A stretch of DNA of 63,084 nucleotides from Verrucomicrobiota bacterium (GTDB taxonomy: Bacteria > Verrucomicrobiota > Verrucomicrobiia > Limisphaerales > UBA8199). The translations under genes and the position numbers were made by a program. Below are positions 46,701 through 54,533 of this stretch, in pieces. The stretch covers positions 1 to 63,084 of the forward strand of contig PSRM01000094.1 in assembly GCA_003176045.1 (NCBI GenBank), written 5' to 3'. A model generated the notes under the pieces. It saw only the letters and a program-made list of their open reading frames with translations. It was not told where the DNA came from and searched no databases. Numbering within the stretch: the stretch's first letter is position 1; each line of letters starts with the position of its first letter.

Positions 46701-49006
46701 TGGATGGTCCTACGCGGCGAAAGTGGGTCGAGGTCACAAATCGAGCGGGAAAAGATCTGCTGCTGCTGGACGTGGATTTGGATGATCTGACTACTGATGG
46801 CACGGTTTCAGGTGGCGGGCAGGGGCAGCCGGTGTTTTTGGAAGACGAGGTTTTTGTGGCGATCGAACACCCTGCGGGTTTCGATGAAGCCAATCAGAAC
46901 CACATTCATCTGGCGCATTATCCGGGGAAACGGTTGGCGCCAGGGGAGACGTTCGTGAGCCATGCGGCGCTGGTAAGTGTGGCGAAGAGGGGCGGGGCGC
47001 TTGAACACTTCGTTTCTTATATTCAAGCCAAAAGCCGCCGGGCAACGCGCGGACAAGCTGTCCGCGCTCCGGCGCTGTCGGTTTACACGCCATTTGGTAT
47101 CAATAATCAATGGGGGGCGTGTCCGACGCTGGATGATGAGGAGACGCTTAACGTATTGGACTTGCTGGGCAAGTGGGAGAAGAGGGGGGTGCATTTCGAT
47201 TACTTCACGCTCGATACCGGCTGGGTGGACCCGAACTCGGATCTAACGCGTTTTCGGCCGACGTGCTTCCCCAATGGGCCTGGGGAAATTGTTCGGCGCG
47301 TGGATGCGCTGGGCATGAAATTCGGGCTCTGGTTCGCGACGGGCTGGGCTGCCGAATCGTGCTGGGATTATCCTGCGGGGTTATCGGGACAATCCGGGAT
47401 TTCCATGCCCTATCGGCTCGGTTATCCGGATAAAGCGCACGAAGGCCACATGTTTTGTTTTGGTTCGGAGGCGTATTTCAAGACGCTGAAAAATGCCGTT
47501 CTTTATCATGTGCGTGAGAACAAGGTGCGGCTGCTTAAGTTTGATGGCGGCAATTACTACTGCGACAGCGCGGAGCACGGGCATTTGCCGGGCAAGTATT
47601 CAGTCGAACCTATGTTCGATAAGTTACTTGACATCGCGCAGAGTGCTCGGGCTGTTGCGCCGGATGTGTTCATAATGTGGTATTGGGGATTGCGCTCGCC
47701 GTTTTGGGCGATTTATGGCGATTTGATTTTTGAGTCGGGCTTGCAGATGGAAGGCTCGGGGACGAGCACGTTCCCAGCGCTGTATTACCGCGACTCGGTG
47801 ACGCTGGCGCAGGACCAGAACGCGCAATTTGCGAAGACAATCCCACCGGCGGTGAAAGACAGCCTCGGGGTTTGGCTGGCGGACAATCGGTGGGGGAACT
47901 TCATGGGCAAGGAGCGCTGGCGCGAAGCGCTGGTGATGGATTTTGGTCGCGGCAATCTTGTCGTGCCTAACATCTGGGGCAACTTGCACCATCTTTCGGA
48001 TGAGGATGTGGATTTTCTGGGGAGGATGATGGCGATTGCGAAACAGAATGAGGCTTTGTTTCAGCATCGGCGCAGTGTCGTGGGCGATCCGGCGCGAAAT
48101 GAAGTGTATGGATATGCAAACTGCGATGGCGGGCGCGGATTCCTTTTTCTGAACAATGCGTATTTTACGGCGCGAAAGGCGGAGGTGACTTTGGACGGAA
48201 GTATTGGGCTCGATGCCAAGCAGGGCAGTTCGCTTCGTGTTGCATCGTTTTTCCCAGAGGCCGCGCAGGTGCGCCGGCCTGATGGCGAAAGGTACAGAGC
48301 GGGTGATACGCTGTCCCTCTGGCTGCGCCCTTTCGAGGTTCTGATGATCGGGGTTGGAGAGTCCGGAGCGCGGACATGCCTGTCCAGAGCGACGCGGAAC
48401 GCGGCCCATGCGAAAGGAACTTCGCCAACGGTGGAGATTTCGGACGTTGCTGCGGACAGGAATGTCCGCGCTCCGTGGCGGTCCGTTTCCCGCGAACAGG
48501 TCGCTGACCTCGGATGCGCGCTGGCTCTGAAGCCGGCAACGCTTGATTCTAAACTGGATATGCGGTTTGCAGATGCAGCCACGTTTGCCAGCCAGAATCT
48601 GAAAAAGAAAGTGTATGCCTTTGAAACGAGGCTGCCTTCACTGGCGGGACCGCAGCCGATCCTCGCGGTGGCAATCCGGTTGCGTAAAGGGGATTCGGAG
48701 TGGAAGCATGCGCCGACGGTTGTTCAAATCGTCCAGGCGCTGGCGCGCATTGGCGATCAAAATGCGCAGATGGCGCCTGTGCCGGATGGGCGGCAGTTTG
48801 GGAATACGCAATCCGCTGGTTGCTCTTGGGTGTTGTATAAAGTGCGCCTAAATAGGGAATGGGCGGGCGAACCGATTAAGCTCGCGGTGCATGCGTGGCT
48901 ACCGGAGGATGTGGATGCGAAAATTGAGGGATGGATTGTGAAGCAGTGGTGGAAAGAAGATGCGCGGCCAGGGGGGGATGGGTATTACAATGATGCGCCG
49001 TCGTGA
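43766..49006 (+). CDS. Two-part glycoside hydrolase (DUF5060/DUF4038 unit plus GH36-like unit)
   Basis: 1746 aa with an N-terminal signal (SRAILWLWAGLTASGWA). Part 1: DUF5060 beta domain (VELTFHARGAYADPFNEVAL), DUF4038-like TIM barrel (FFWLGDTWWMGLCHRLHWPD, GFNVIQIVAGLYPD, PVVWCAAGEGNLPW with likely acid Glu, MPVIDGEASYE with likely nucleophile Glu), a galactose-binding-like sandwich near 525-600 and a putative collagen-binding-like domain. Part 2 (from about residue 870): an N-terminal super-sandwich and a GH36/GH27-like barrel (VHFDYFTLDTGWVDPNSDLT, LLKFDGGNYYCD with nucleophile Asp). Together they would attack pectin- or arabinogalactan-type plant glycans outside the cytoplasm. Two inserts of repeat words (45618-45752, 46195-46345) and two or three palindromes are read in frame, mostly at domain borders. 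Confidence 0.7.
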   Translation: MKNCGSSIHGLQLCRISRAILWLWAGLTASGWARELTVRTEANVAVELTFHARGAYADPFNEVALDATFIDPKGRELRVPGFWAGGEVWKVRYASPLTGRHKFRVEWSQLQSAGAISHATRSDFGAHGHQNAEPPLSGTVEIRPYTGANPLFLHGPVQVSANRRYLEHADHTPFFWLGDTWWMGLCHRLHWPDEFQQLAADRKEKGFNVIQIVAGLYPDMFPFDPRGANEAGFPWETNYTRMRPEYFDAADKRLGYLVEQGFTPCIVGAWGYFMPWMGVEKMKAHWRYLIARYGAWPVVWCAAGEGNLPWYLAKGFPYDDRKQVGDWTEVMRYMRETDPFHRPLTIHPTGIGPLTARHSTDDPGLLDFDMLQTPHGQREAVPITVQTVRASYAAEARMPVIDGEASYERLNDSLPTEWTRRMFWLCLMNGAAGHTYGANGIWQCNRPEQPHGKSPHGGSYGKIPWNEAMRLPGSEEVGFGKKLFEQFAWQQFRPHPEWASFAGAAPLSFEGCHWIWFPEGNPARDAPVAKRFCRRTFVVAADAKIKDARLRISVDDWFSAKLNGQSVGTGENWSLGRQFNDLARFLRPGTNVLAIVAENKAAAVKENPAGLIACLEIEVQSRKSKVQSLKSEVHSPQSTVHGSQSTDQSPTSNVQRSTFNVQTAETAGGAATGLAERSVMLIVSDEEWRWSKNDGAGWELPGFDDESWASGMVIGNYGMGPWGRIGGETRGDFNGPQAAGIPGVVRMIYVPENESVRARLLEPGGKYEAWYFDPVSGATNRIGKIEATSHGMWACPAPVGNDHDWVVVLESPKSEIRNPKSELESPKSKVESPKSEVRSPKSGVESPQSTVHRPQSTEEAPKGTDHGVVLSNGCAAWHLDWSEGRLRTTWFENYLSGRRFAVSEDQEVALSFSAAADRVAQPVQRVEDFEVLEARSVVGPAEAATNAKAGDKAVPAPGEVVFELQSRSLAVEVRLHFQLDGPTRRKWVEVTNRAGKDLLLLDVDLDDLTTDGTVSGGGQGQPVFLEDEVFVAIEHPAGFDEANQNHIHLAHYPGKRLAPGETFVSHAALVSVAKRGGALEHFVSYIQAKSRRATRGQAVRAPALSVYTPFGINNQWGACPTLDDEETLNVLDLLGKWEKRGVHFDYFTLDTGWVDPNSDLTRFRPTCFPNGPGEIVRRVDALGMKFGLWFATGWAAESCWDYPAGLSGQSGISMPYRLGYPDKAHEGHMFCFGSEAYFKTLKNAVLYHVRENKVRLLKFDGGNYYCDSAEHGHLPGKYSVEPMFDKLLDIAQSARAVAPDVFIMWYWGLRSPFWAIYGDLIFESGLQMEGSGTSTFPALYYRDSVTLAQDQNAQFAKTIPPAVKDSLGVWLADNRWGNFMGKERWREALVMDFGRGNLVVPNIWGNLHHLSDEDVDFLGRMMAIAKQNEALFQHRRSVVGDPARNEVYGYANCDGGRGFLFLNNAYFTARKAEVTLDGSIGLDAKQGSSLRVASFFPEAAQVRRPDGERYRAGDTLSLWLRPFEVLMIGVGESGARTCLSRATRNAAHAKGTSPTVEISDVAADRNVRAPWRSVSREQVADLGCALALKPATLDSKLDMRFADAATFASQNLKKKVYAFETRLPSLAGPQPILAVAIRLRKGDSEWKHAPTVVQIVQALARIGDQNAQMAPVPDGRQFGNTQSAGCSWVLYKVRLNREWAGEPIKLAVHAWLPEDVDAKIEGWIVKQWWKEDARPGGDGYYNDAPS
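45618..45752. repeat. Repeat words inside the glycoside hydrolase gene, block 1
   Basis: AGTCCAAAGTCGAAAGTCCA, CCACAGTCCACAGTCCACAG and TTCAACGTTCAACGTTCAAC words, 135 bp, in frame (VQSRKSKVQSLKSEVHSPQS). Confidence 0.85.
46195..46345. repeat. Repeat words inside the glycoside hydrolase gene, block 2
   Basis: CCGAAATCCGAAATCCGAAA, AGTCCAAAGTCC and GTCCACAGTCCAC words, about 150 bp, in frame at the junction between the two enzyme halves. Confidence 0.85.
46611..46637. repeat. 27-bp palindromic element in the glycoside hydrolase gene
   Basis: Identical, in inverse orientation, to 26706-26732 in the terminase gene. A related hairpin GCGCGGACAAGCTGTCCGCG lies at 47050-47070. Confidence 0.85.
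48365..48475. repeat. Paired palindromes near the glycoside hydrolase 3' part
   Basis: GGAGCGCGGACATGCCTGTC at its left end and TGCGGACAGGAATGTCCGCG at its right end. The last 24 bases (48451-48474) are the exact inverse of 2681-2704 in the YfhO-like gene. Read in frame in a linker between the GH36-like barrel and the C-terminal domain. Confidence 0.8.
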
Positions 49007-49026
49007 GCCTCGGGCGGGAAAAGAAA

Positions 49027-49425
49027 ATGAGCATTATATTCAAGGACCTTCAGGAACCAGGCAATCCGCTGAACGGCACTCAGATAGATTCTGCGCAAGA
49101 ATTCCGAGGCATCCTACGCCGTTTAGCTAAGCGTACGCCCTTTCTATTCGAACTCCGCTCGGATAAAGGTTACCGCCTCACCATCGGCTACGCGGGTCAG
49201 GAGGGCTGCGCACAATACAGCGCCAGCGATGGTTCGCCACCATATCTGATGGCAACAAGCAGTCAGAGCTTAGGAGAGCCTGATTTCGTGCAGTTCCTGG
49301 CAGGAGACACACCCACGCCGATACCTGGACGGTTCTGTCTGCCCATCAATGTTATTGAACACGTTGCCAAAGATTTTATCGAGGGAGCGAAGAGGTCCGA
49401 AGCTGTAGGGTGGGAGGAAATATGA
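49027..49425 (+). CDS. Imm1-like immunity protein
   Basis: 132 aa from MSIIFKDLQEPGNPLNGTQI; a GTG at 49003 overlapping the upstream stop is possible but adds only eight residues. The pattern FLFELRSDKGYRLTIGYAGQ, EGCAQYSASDGSPPYLMATS and an acidic RFCLPINVIEHVAKDFIEGA tail fits Imm1, a family protecting against secreted deaminase-type polymorphic toxins. No toxin gene is adjacent. Similarity judged by eye. Confidence 0.5.
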   Translation: MSIIFKDLQEPGNPLNGTQIDSAQEFRGILRRLAKRTPFLFELRSDKGYRLTIGYAGQEGCAQYSASDGSPPYLMATSSQSLGEPDFVQFLAGDTPTPIPGRFCLPINVIEHVAKDFIEGAKRSEAVGWEEI

Positions 49426-49428
49426 GAC

Positions 49429-49701
49429 TCAAACCCAAAATTTGCATGAAGGAACAAATCGTCGTCCCGGAGATTTGGTTACATTTAGTTTGAGACCCGC
49501 CTTCACCAGCGCATCCAAATGTTCGCCAAGGCTACGTTTGGAACCTTTCCAAACTTTTCGATTCCTCGAGCGGGGCTGATTTTCGGAGGAGCGCCTAACC
49601 CACCACCCGTGATGTTCCCGGCTCACGAGGTATATCTGACTTGGGACTATACCCGGCAGACGAAGCCTGCCCTTCTCATCCGCAATGACTAATCTCATCA
49701 T
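49429..49701 (-). CDS. Small AbrB/SpoVT-like DNA-binding protein candidate
   Basis: 90 aa, MMRLVIADEKGRLRLPGIVP. The opening (beta strand, DEKGRLRLP, SQIYLVSREHHGWWVRR) resembles swapped-hairpin AbrB-type antitoxins. The tail is basic. No toxin is recognised next to it. The gene ends 4 bp from the convergent Imm1-like gene. Modest support. Confidence 0.4.
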   Translation of the reverse strand: MMRLVIADEKGRLRLPGIVPSQIYLVSREHHGWWVRRSSENQPRSRNRKVWKGSKRSLGEHLDALVKAGLKLNVTKSPGRRFVPSCKFWV

Positions 49702-49734
49702 GCTCAGAAGCTTTCCCGTGCGGAGTCAGTAGTC

Positions 49735-49957
49735 AAGCACGACGAGCTTGCACCAAGGACAGGAATAGCTTTCTGTCGTCCCTGACGGGACTTGCTTCCC
49801 TCATAACCGGTATCCCACCGATGAATCGGTGGGCTATTTTCTGTCGTCCCTAACGGGACTAAGACGACCAGAAGAACGGAAATCGAGGACAACGTGACGA
49901 TTGGACACGGGGAGATTAAGATAAAGATTAAGATTAAGATTAAGATTAAGATTAAGA
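49735..49957. repeat. REP-like pair and 6-bp GATTAA array
   Basis: Two copies of CTGTCGTCCCTRACGGGACT (49776-49796, 49843-49862) flank the hairpin CCCACCGATGAATCGGTGGG. A six-fold GATTAA array follows (49915-49957) beside the stop of the efflux pump gene. The hairpins could serve as a terminator for the efflux operon. Confidence 0.7.
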
Positions 49958-49975
49958 AGCACGCGGAAGGCCGGC

Positions 49976-52900
49976 TCAGGTTTTGGCGAATCGGCCATAG
50001 CGGAGGGCGAGGGTTGGTAGCACCAGCAGATTGAGGGCGGTGGAGGTGATCAGGCCGCCGAGGATGACGATGGCCATGGGGCCTTCGATTTCGCGGCCGG
50101 CTTCGCCGGAGCCGATGGCAAGGGGGAGCAGGCCGAGGCCGGTGACGGTGGCGGTCATGAGGATGGGCATGAGACGTTCGGAGGCGCCGCGGATGACGGC
50201 GTCGTGGCCCCAGGGAACACCTTCGACGTGTATGAGATGCTCGAAATGAGAGAGCATCATGATGGAGTTGCGCATGGTGATGCCGAATAGTGTTACGAAC
50301 CCAACGAGGGCGCCGATGGTGAGCGGGCTTTCGCCAGGTTCGAGCAGACTGGTTAGACCCAGGGCGATTACTCCTCCGACGAGGGCAAAGGGAACGTTAG
50401 CCAAAACCAGGAGCATGTTTCGCCAGTTGTGGAAGGCAACGGTGAGGAGCATGAGAATGCCGATGGCAGCGATGCCGGAGTGAAGGAAAATCTCATGTTG
50501 AGCTTTTGCGGCCGCCTGGGCGGCGCCGCTGAAAACGGCGTAAGTGCCGCTGGGGAATTTGACCTTTTGAACGACCTGCTGACTGGCGTCGGCAGCGAAA
50601 TCGGAGACGCTGCGGTTGGTTGAAGTGCAAGTAATGGTCTGGCGGCGGCGCGCGCCCTCGTGAAGGATGGATGGGCGCCCGCTGGTCGGAAAAATTTCTG
50701 CCAATTCGCGCAAGGGCAAGCGCGTGCCTTGAGTGCTGCGGAGCATGAGCGAGCCAATCGTCTCCGGGTCCACACGATTTGTGGCGGCGAGAATCACGGC
50801 GACATCTATAGTTTGGTTTTCGCGATGGGTTTGAGCTACCACACTGCCCTGGTAGGCGGTATCCAGCGCTTCGAGGACTTCGACGGGGCGGAAGCCGAAT
50901 TGGGTGAGGCGATCCGGGCGCAAGCGGATCGCCATGCGTGGCACACCTGGAGGCGCCTTGACCGTGACGTCTGCGTTGCCCTCCACGCTGCGAAGAACGT
51001 TGGCCACTTCGGCCGCTTTGGCATCCAGCGCGTCCAGATCGTCGCCGAAGATATTCACTACGACAGGCGAAGCTTCACCGGCAATGGTTTCACCGATGCG
51101 GTCGCCGAGGAAGGTTACCACCTCAGATTGGATGCCGGGACATTGGCTGAAGAGTTTGCGCAAGTCGCCGCTAACTTTGTCATTGATTTCGCCCTCGAGG
51201 GACTTGAGTTCAACATGAATTTCGCAGCGGGACGGCGGCCACGGGTCTTCGCCCAATTCTGCGCGACCCGCCTGTTGGGAAGCTGTGGCAATGTTGGTGT
51301 TCTCGAGCATTTTGTGTTCGAGTTGCTCGCCGATGCGCATCATCTCGGGCAGAGAGGTGCCCGGGGCGGTTCGGATTTGACAGACAAAGTGGCCCTCTTT
51401 GAAGTCCGGCAGAAACTCGCCGGATTTAAACAGAAAAAGGCAAGCGATCTCGGCCAGGCAGAGCAAAACGACAGCGGCAATAATTACCCGAGGCCATTGG
51501 GAAGCGAACTCAAGCGTGCGAACGTAACCGGACTTGAGCCAGCGCTGAATTCGGGTCTCCGCGGTTTTGCGCACGCCGCGGCCGAAAAGCAGATAGGAAA
51601 GGGCGGGCGTAAGGGTGAGGGCGACGAGGAGCGAGGCCATAATGGCGAGGATGTAGCTCAAGGCGAGCGGGGCGAAGAAACTGCCCTGAAGGCCGGTCAA
51701 GGTAAGGATCGGGAGAAAGACTAGGGCGACGACGAAGGTAGCGTAAACGACGGCGCTGCGGACTTCGAGTGAGGCGTGGAGGATGACGTCAAAAACCGTG
51801 GGAGCGTCGGAGCGTGGGAGCGTCGAAGCGTTGGAGCGTATTGCGTCCTGGTGTTCGCGGAGGCGGCGGAAGATGTTTTCGACGTCAATGATGGCGTCGT
51901 CCACGACTTCGCCGATGGCGATGGCGAGTCCACCGAGGGTGATGGTGTTGAGGGTGATGCCAAACCGTTCGAGGACCACCACGGCTGCAAGCAGCGAAAG
52001 CGGGATTGCGGTGAGCGAGATAAAGGCGGTGCGAACACTGCCGAGCAGGACGAAAAGAACGACTGCGACGAGGATGCCGCCCATGGCCAGGGAGTGTTTC
52101 ATGTTATGGATGGACACCTGGATGAACGTGGCAGGACGGTGGAGGGCCGGGTACAGTTTGATGCCTTTGCTTTGGAAAACGGGCTTCATCTCGTTGAGGG
52201 CGGCTTCGAGGGCGAGGGTGACCTCCAAAGTATTGGCGCCATATTGGCTGGACATGGTCATGAGGATGCCCGGCTGGCCCTGAATTCGAGTATCGCCGAA
52301 TTTTGGTTCGGCGCCTTCAACCACCCGTGCGACGTCTTTGAGGCGCACGCTCAGGCCGTTGGTATTGGCGATGGCAACTTCGCCGAGCACCTCCGGGGTG
52401 ATCGCCTGGCCTTCGGTTTGCAGAGTGATGCGTTGATTTTTGGTTTCGATGAAGCCCGCGCCCATGACGCCCGTGGACAAACGGGCGGCGGCCAGAACAT
52501 CGGAAAGATCCAGGTCGTAGGCCAGCAGGCGCTCGGGGATGACCTGGATCTGGAGTTGCCGGACTTCGCCGCCGAAAGTGCTGCACTTGGCGACGCCAGG
52601 CACGGATAGGAGCCGGGGCTTGAGTGTCCAATCGGCAAAGGTGCGCAGGTCCATCGGCGAAAGGTTGGTTGAGAGCAACCCGATCTTGAGCAAATCCATG
52701 GTCGAGGAGGTCAGCGGTGTCATCCTGGGTGTTTTGACGGTGGAAGGCAGTGTGCCGGCAGTTTCGGTGAGTTTTTCCGCCAGCATTTGGCGCGCGCGGA
52801 AAACGTCGCTGCCCTCTTTGAAGACGGCGGTGATGACCGAGAGACCTTCGATGGATTCGGAGCGGAGCGATTCCATGGCGTCCAGGCCATTTACAATCGT

Positions 52901-53110
52901 TTCGATCGGCAGAGTGACGAGAAGCTCGACGTGTTCGGGAGCGAGGCCTGGGCACTCGGTTTGAATAACGACCTGGGGTTGGACGAAGTTTGGGAAGACA
53001 TCGAGCTTGGCGTTTTTCGCGGTATAAAGGCCATACGCGAGCAGAACGCAGGCGAGGGCGACGACGATGCCGCGGAATTTGAGGGAGAAGGTGACGAGGG
53101 CTTTTAACAT
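49976..53110 (-). CDS. Heavy-metal efflux RND transporter (CusA/CzcA-like)
   Basis: 1044 aa, the usual length. TM1 (RGIVVALACVLLAYGLYT) is followed by DVFPNFVQPQVVIQTECPGL, the porter domain, and TM2-6 with the family motif on TM4 GGLAIAIGEVVDDAIIDVEN, whose Asp residues carry protons. A large second porter loop and C-terminal GLGLLPLAIGSGEAGREIEG then TALNLLVLPTLALRYG follow. As the inner-membrane pump of a CBA complex it exports metal cations by proton antiport. An insert of about 15 residues (RSNASTLPRSDAPTV, 51797-51842) in the cytoplasmic loop after TM4 comes from GGAGCGTGGGAGCGTC words. It lies last in the operon, 205 bp after the adaptor gene. Metal specificity cannot be read. Confidence 0.85.
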   Translation of the reverse strand: MLKALVTFSLKFRGIVVALACVLLAYGLYTAKNAKLDVFPNFVQPQVVIQTECPGLAPEHVELLVTLPIETIVNGLDAMESLRSESIEGLSVITAVFKEGSDVFRARQMLAEKLTETAGTLPSTVKTPRMTPLTSSTMDLLKIGLLSTNLSPMDLRTFADWTLKPRLLSVPGVAKCSTFGGEVRQLQIQVIPERLLAYDLDLSDVLAAARLSTGVMGAGFIETKNQRITLQTEGQAITPEVLGEVAIANTNGLSVRLKDVARVVEGAEPKFGDTRIQGQPGILMTMSSQYGANTLEVTLALEAALNEMKPVFQSKGIKLYPALHRPATFIQVSIHNMKHSLAMGGILVAVVLFVLLGSVRTAFISLTAIPLSLLAAVVVLERFGITLNTITLGGLAIAIGEVVDDAIIDVENIFRRLREHQDAIRSNASTLPRSDAPTVFDVILHASLEVRSAVVYATFVVALVFLPILTLTGLQGSFFAPLALSYILAIMASLLVALTLTPALSYLLFGRGVRKTAETRIQRWLKSGYVRTLEFASQWPRVIIAAVVLLCLAEIACLFLFKSGEFLPDFKEGHFVCQIRTAPGTSLPEMMRIGEQLEHKMLENTNIATASQQAGRAELGEDPWPPSRCEIHVELKSLEGEINDKVSGDLRKLFSQCPGIQSEVVTFLGDRIGETIAGEASPVVVNIFGDDLDALDAKAAEVANVLRSVEGNADVTVKAPPGVPRMAIRLRPDRLTQFGFRPVEVLEALDTAYQGSVVAQTHRENQTIDVAVILAATNRVDPETIGSLMLRSTQGTRLPLRELAEIFPTSGRPSILHEGARRRQTITCTSTNRSVSDFAADASQQVVQKVKFPSGTYAVFSGAAQAAAKAQHEIFLHSGIAAIGILMLLTVAFHNWRNMLLVLANVPFALVGGVIALGLTSLLEPGESPLTIGALVGFVTLFGITMRNSIMMLSHFEHLIHVEGVPWGHDAVIRGASERLMPILMTATVTGLGLLPLAIGSGEAGREIEGPMAIVILGGLITSTALNLLVLPTLALRYGRFAKT

Positions 53111-53315
53111 TGGGCGGCGTCAGAAAGAGTAGAACCACGAATGGACACGAATGAACACGAATCAGTGGCAAGGACCAGTGTCAAGTGTCGAGTGTCGAGT
53201 GGGTTGACCCAGGACGGAGAAGTCACGCCGCGTGCGGTTTCGTCACTTATATATTCGTGTTTATTCGTGTCCATTCGTGGTTAGCCTTCAGTGAAAGCGT
53301 CCTGAGGTCCGAGGT
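53111..53315. repeat. Word-rich gap between pump and adaptor genes
   Basis: ACGAATGGACACGAATGAAC (53138-53160), GTGTCGAGTGTCGAGTG (53183-53200) and ATTCGTGTTTATTCGTGTCC (53255-53280). No gene; the two parts of an otherwise tight operon are separated by it. Confidence 0.65.
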
Positions 53316-54533
53316 TCAGTCGATTTTCTCTTTGAGTTCCTCGGACAATAATTGCTGGGCGGCGGTGGTGACGACTTTGTCTCCGGGCTTGAGGCCGGAG
53401 GGGACGAACCAGCCTTCGGGGAGGGGGCTTTCGAGATTTGCTTGAGCGCGCTCGAAGATGGTTTCAGCGGTTTGCACATAAACCCACGAGGTGCCGTTAA
53501 AACGGACCACTGCGGCGCGAGGGACGGCGACGCCGGAACGGGCGGCGCCCGGAAGTATTAGGAGGCCAGTGATAGCTGCGCCAGGGCCGAGTCGGGCGGA
53601 GTTCGATTCCACAAGAAACAGGAAGCCCCTGGATTGCAGTTGCGGATCCACGGCGGGAACGGGGCCCAGGAATTGGGCGGGGATGGGAATGCTTTGATCC
53701 GAGAGCGAGAGAACGCGGGCGGAAATCGGCGCTATGTCCATGTGAGTGCCTCCAGGCAAGCTTAGTTGGACTAAAGCATCCGCTTGAGAACCCAATGACT
53801 GAATGAAGGCGGGAAGATCTTGTCGCGAGGAGATGGCCGGCCCCCAGGAGGCGAGTAGTTTCAGGCGGGCGGATTCAGCCTGGGTTTGGTCGCGGGCGGC
53901 GGTCGCTTCAGCGGCTTGCAAGGCTCGTTGTGAGGCATTGTTTTGAGAGGCCAGAGTCTTGAGGCGGGCGAGTTCGGCTTCCGAAGCTTTGCTGGCAGAC
54001 TCGGCGGTGGTGACATCGGCCACGGCTGTTGCCAAGGAGGCTGGGTCGAGCACGCGGCCATAAGCACGCTGCTCGGGTGGCAGCGACGCGGCGGCCAGCG
54101 CGGTGGTTTCCAGTCCCATGAGTTTCTGCGTGGCGGCATCGAGCGTGATGATGACTTCGCCGTTGGTGCCGTGCTTGACGCGGGATTCGGGTTCGGCTTT
54201 TTTGGATTCGGCGGAGGGGGCCTCGGATTTTTTTTCGCAGCCGGAGAGGAGCACGATGCAGGCGACAGAAATGCAAGTTCCAACAATGCCGAATCTGCTG
54301 GGAGCGCTGGCTGGCCTGCTCGGGCTGGGCTCTCGCCGGCGAGTTGTCGCAGAACTCGGAAACGCTGGAGTCAGGCATTTTCGCAGAATAAACAAAAACG
54401 AAAGCGGCGGAATACGCCGCACTCCAAACGCTTCGCGAGGTACCGCGCGGGCGTGAATTCGCGAAGCGTTTGGAGTGCGGCGTATTCCGCCGCTTTTCTT
54501 TGAAATTTGCATAACCAGAATCGGTAAGGTCAT
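53316..54533 (-). CDS. Periplasmic adaptor lipoprotein of the efflux system (CusB-like)
   Basis: 405 aa. The ATG at 54533 overlaps the stop of the outer-membrane gene (ATGA). Residues 14-45 are a translated long palindrome (54397-54500), then a basic stretch and the lipoprotein signal ISVACIVLLSGCEKK with Cys near 98. The rest follows membrane fusion proteins: a short alpha-hairpin (AESASKASEAELARLKTLAS QNNASQRALQAAEATAARDQ), barrel domains and a C-terminal LPEGWFVPSGLKPGDKVVTT. It bridges pump and channel. The repeat between start codon and signal sequence makes an N-region of about 80 residues, which is exceptional. Confidence 0.75.
   Translation of the reverse strand: MTLPILVMQISKKSGGIRRTPNASRIHARAVPREAFGVRRIPPLSFLFILRKCLTPAFPSSATTRRREPSPSRPASAPSRFGIVGTCISVACIVLLSGCEKKSEAPSAESKKAEPESRVKHGTNGEVIITLDAATQKLMGLETTALAAASLPPEQRAYGRVLDPASLATAVADVTTAESASKASEAELARLKTLASQNNASQRALQAAEATAARDQTQAESARLKLLASWGPAISSRQDLPAFIQSLGSQADALVQLSLPGGTHMDIAPISARVLSLSDQSIPIPAQFLGPVPAVDPQLQSRGFLFLVESNSARLGPGAAITGLLILPGAARSGVAVPRAAVVRFNGTSWVYVQTAETIFERAQANLESPLPEGWFVPSGLKPGDKVVTTAAQQLLSEELKEKID
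54397..54500. repeat. Long imperfect palindrome inside the adaptor gene start
   Basis: Arms AAAGCGGCGGAATACGCCGC / GCGGCGTATTCCGCCGCTTT, about 104 bp. Closest relative is at 29513-29614; sisters are at 29308 and 29680. A mobile-element-like palindrome of this size with the same inner sequence at four sites suggests a MITE. Confidence 0.85.
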
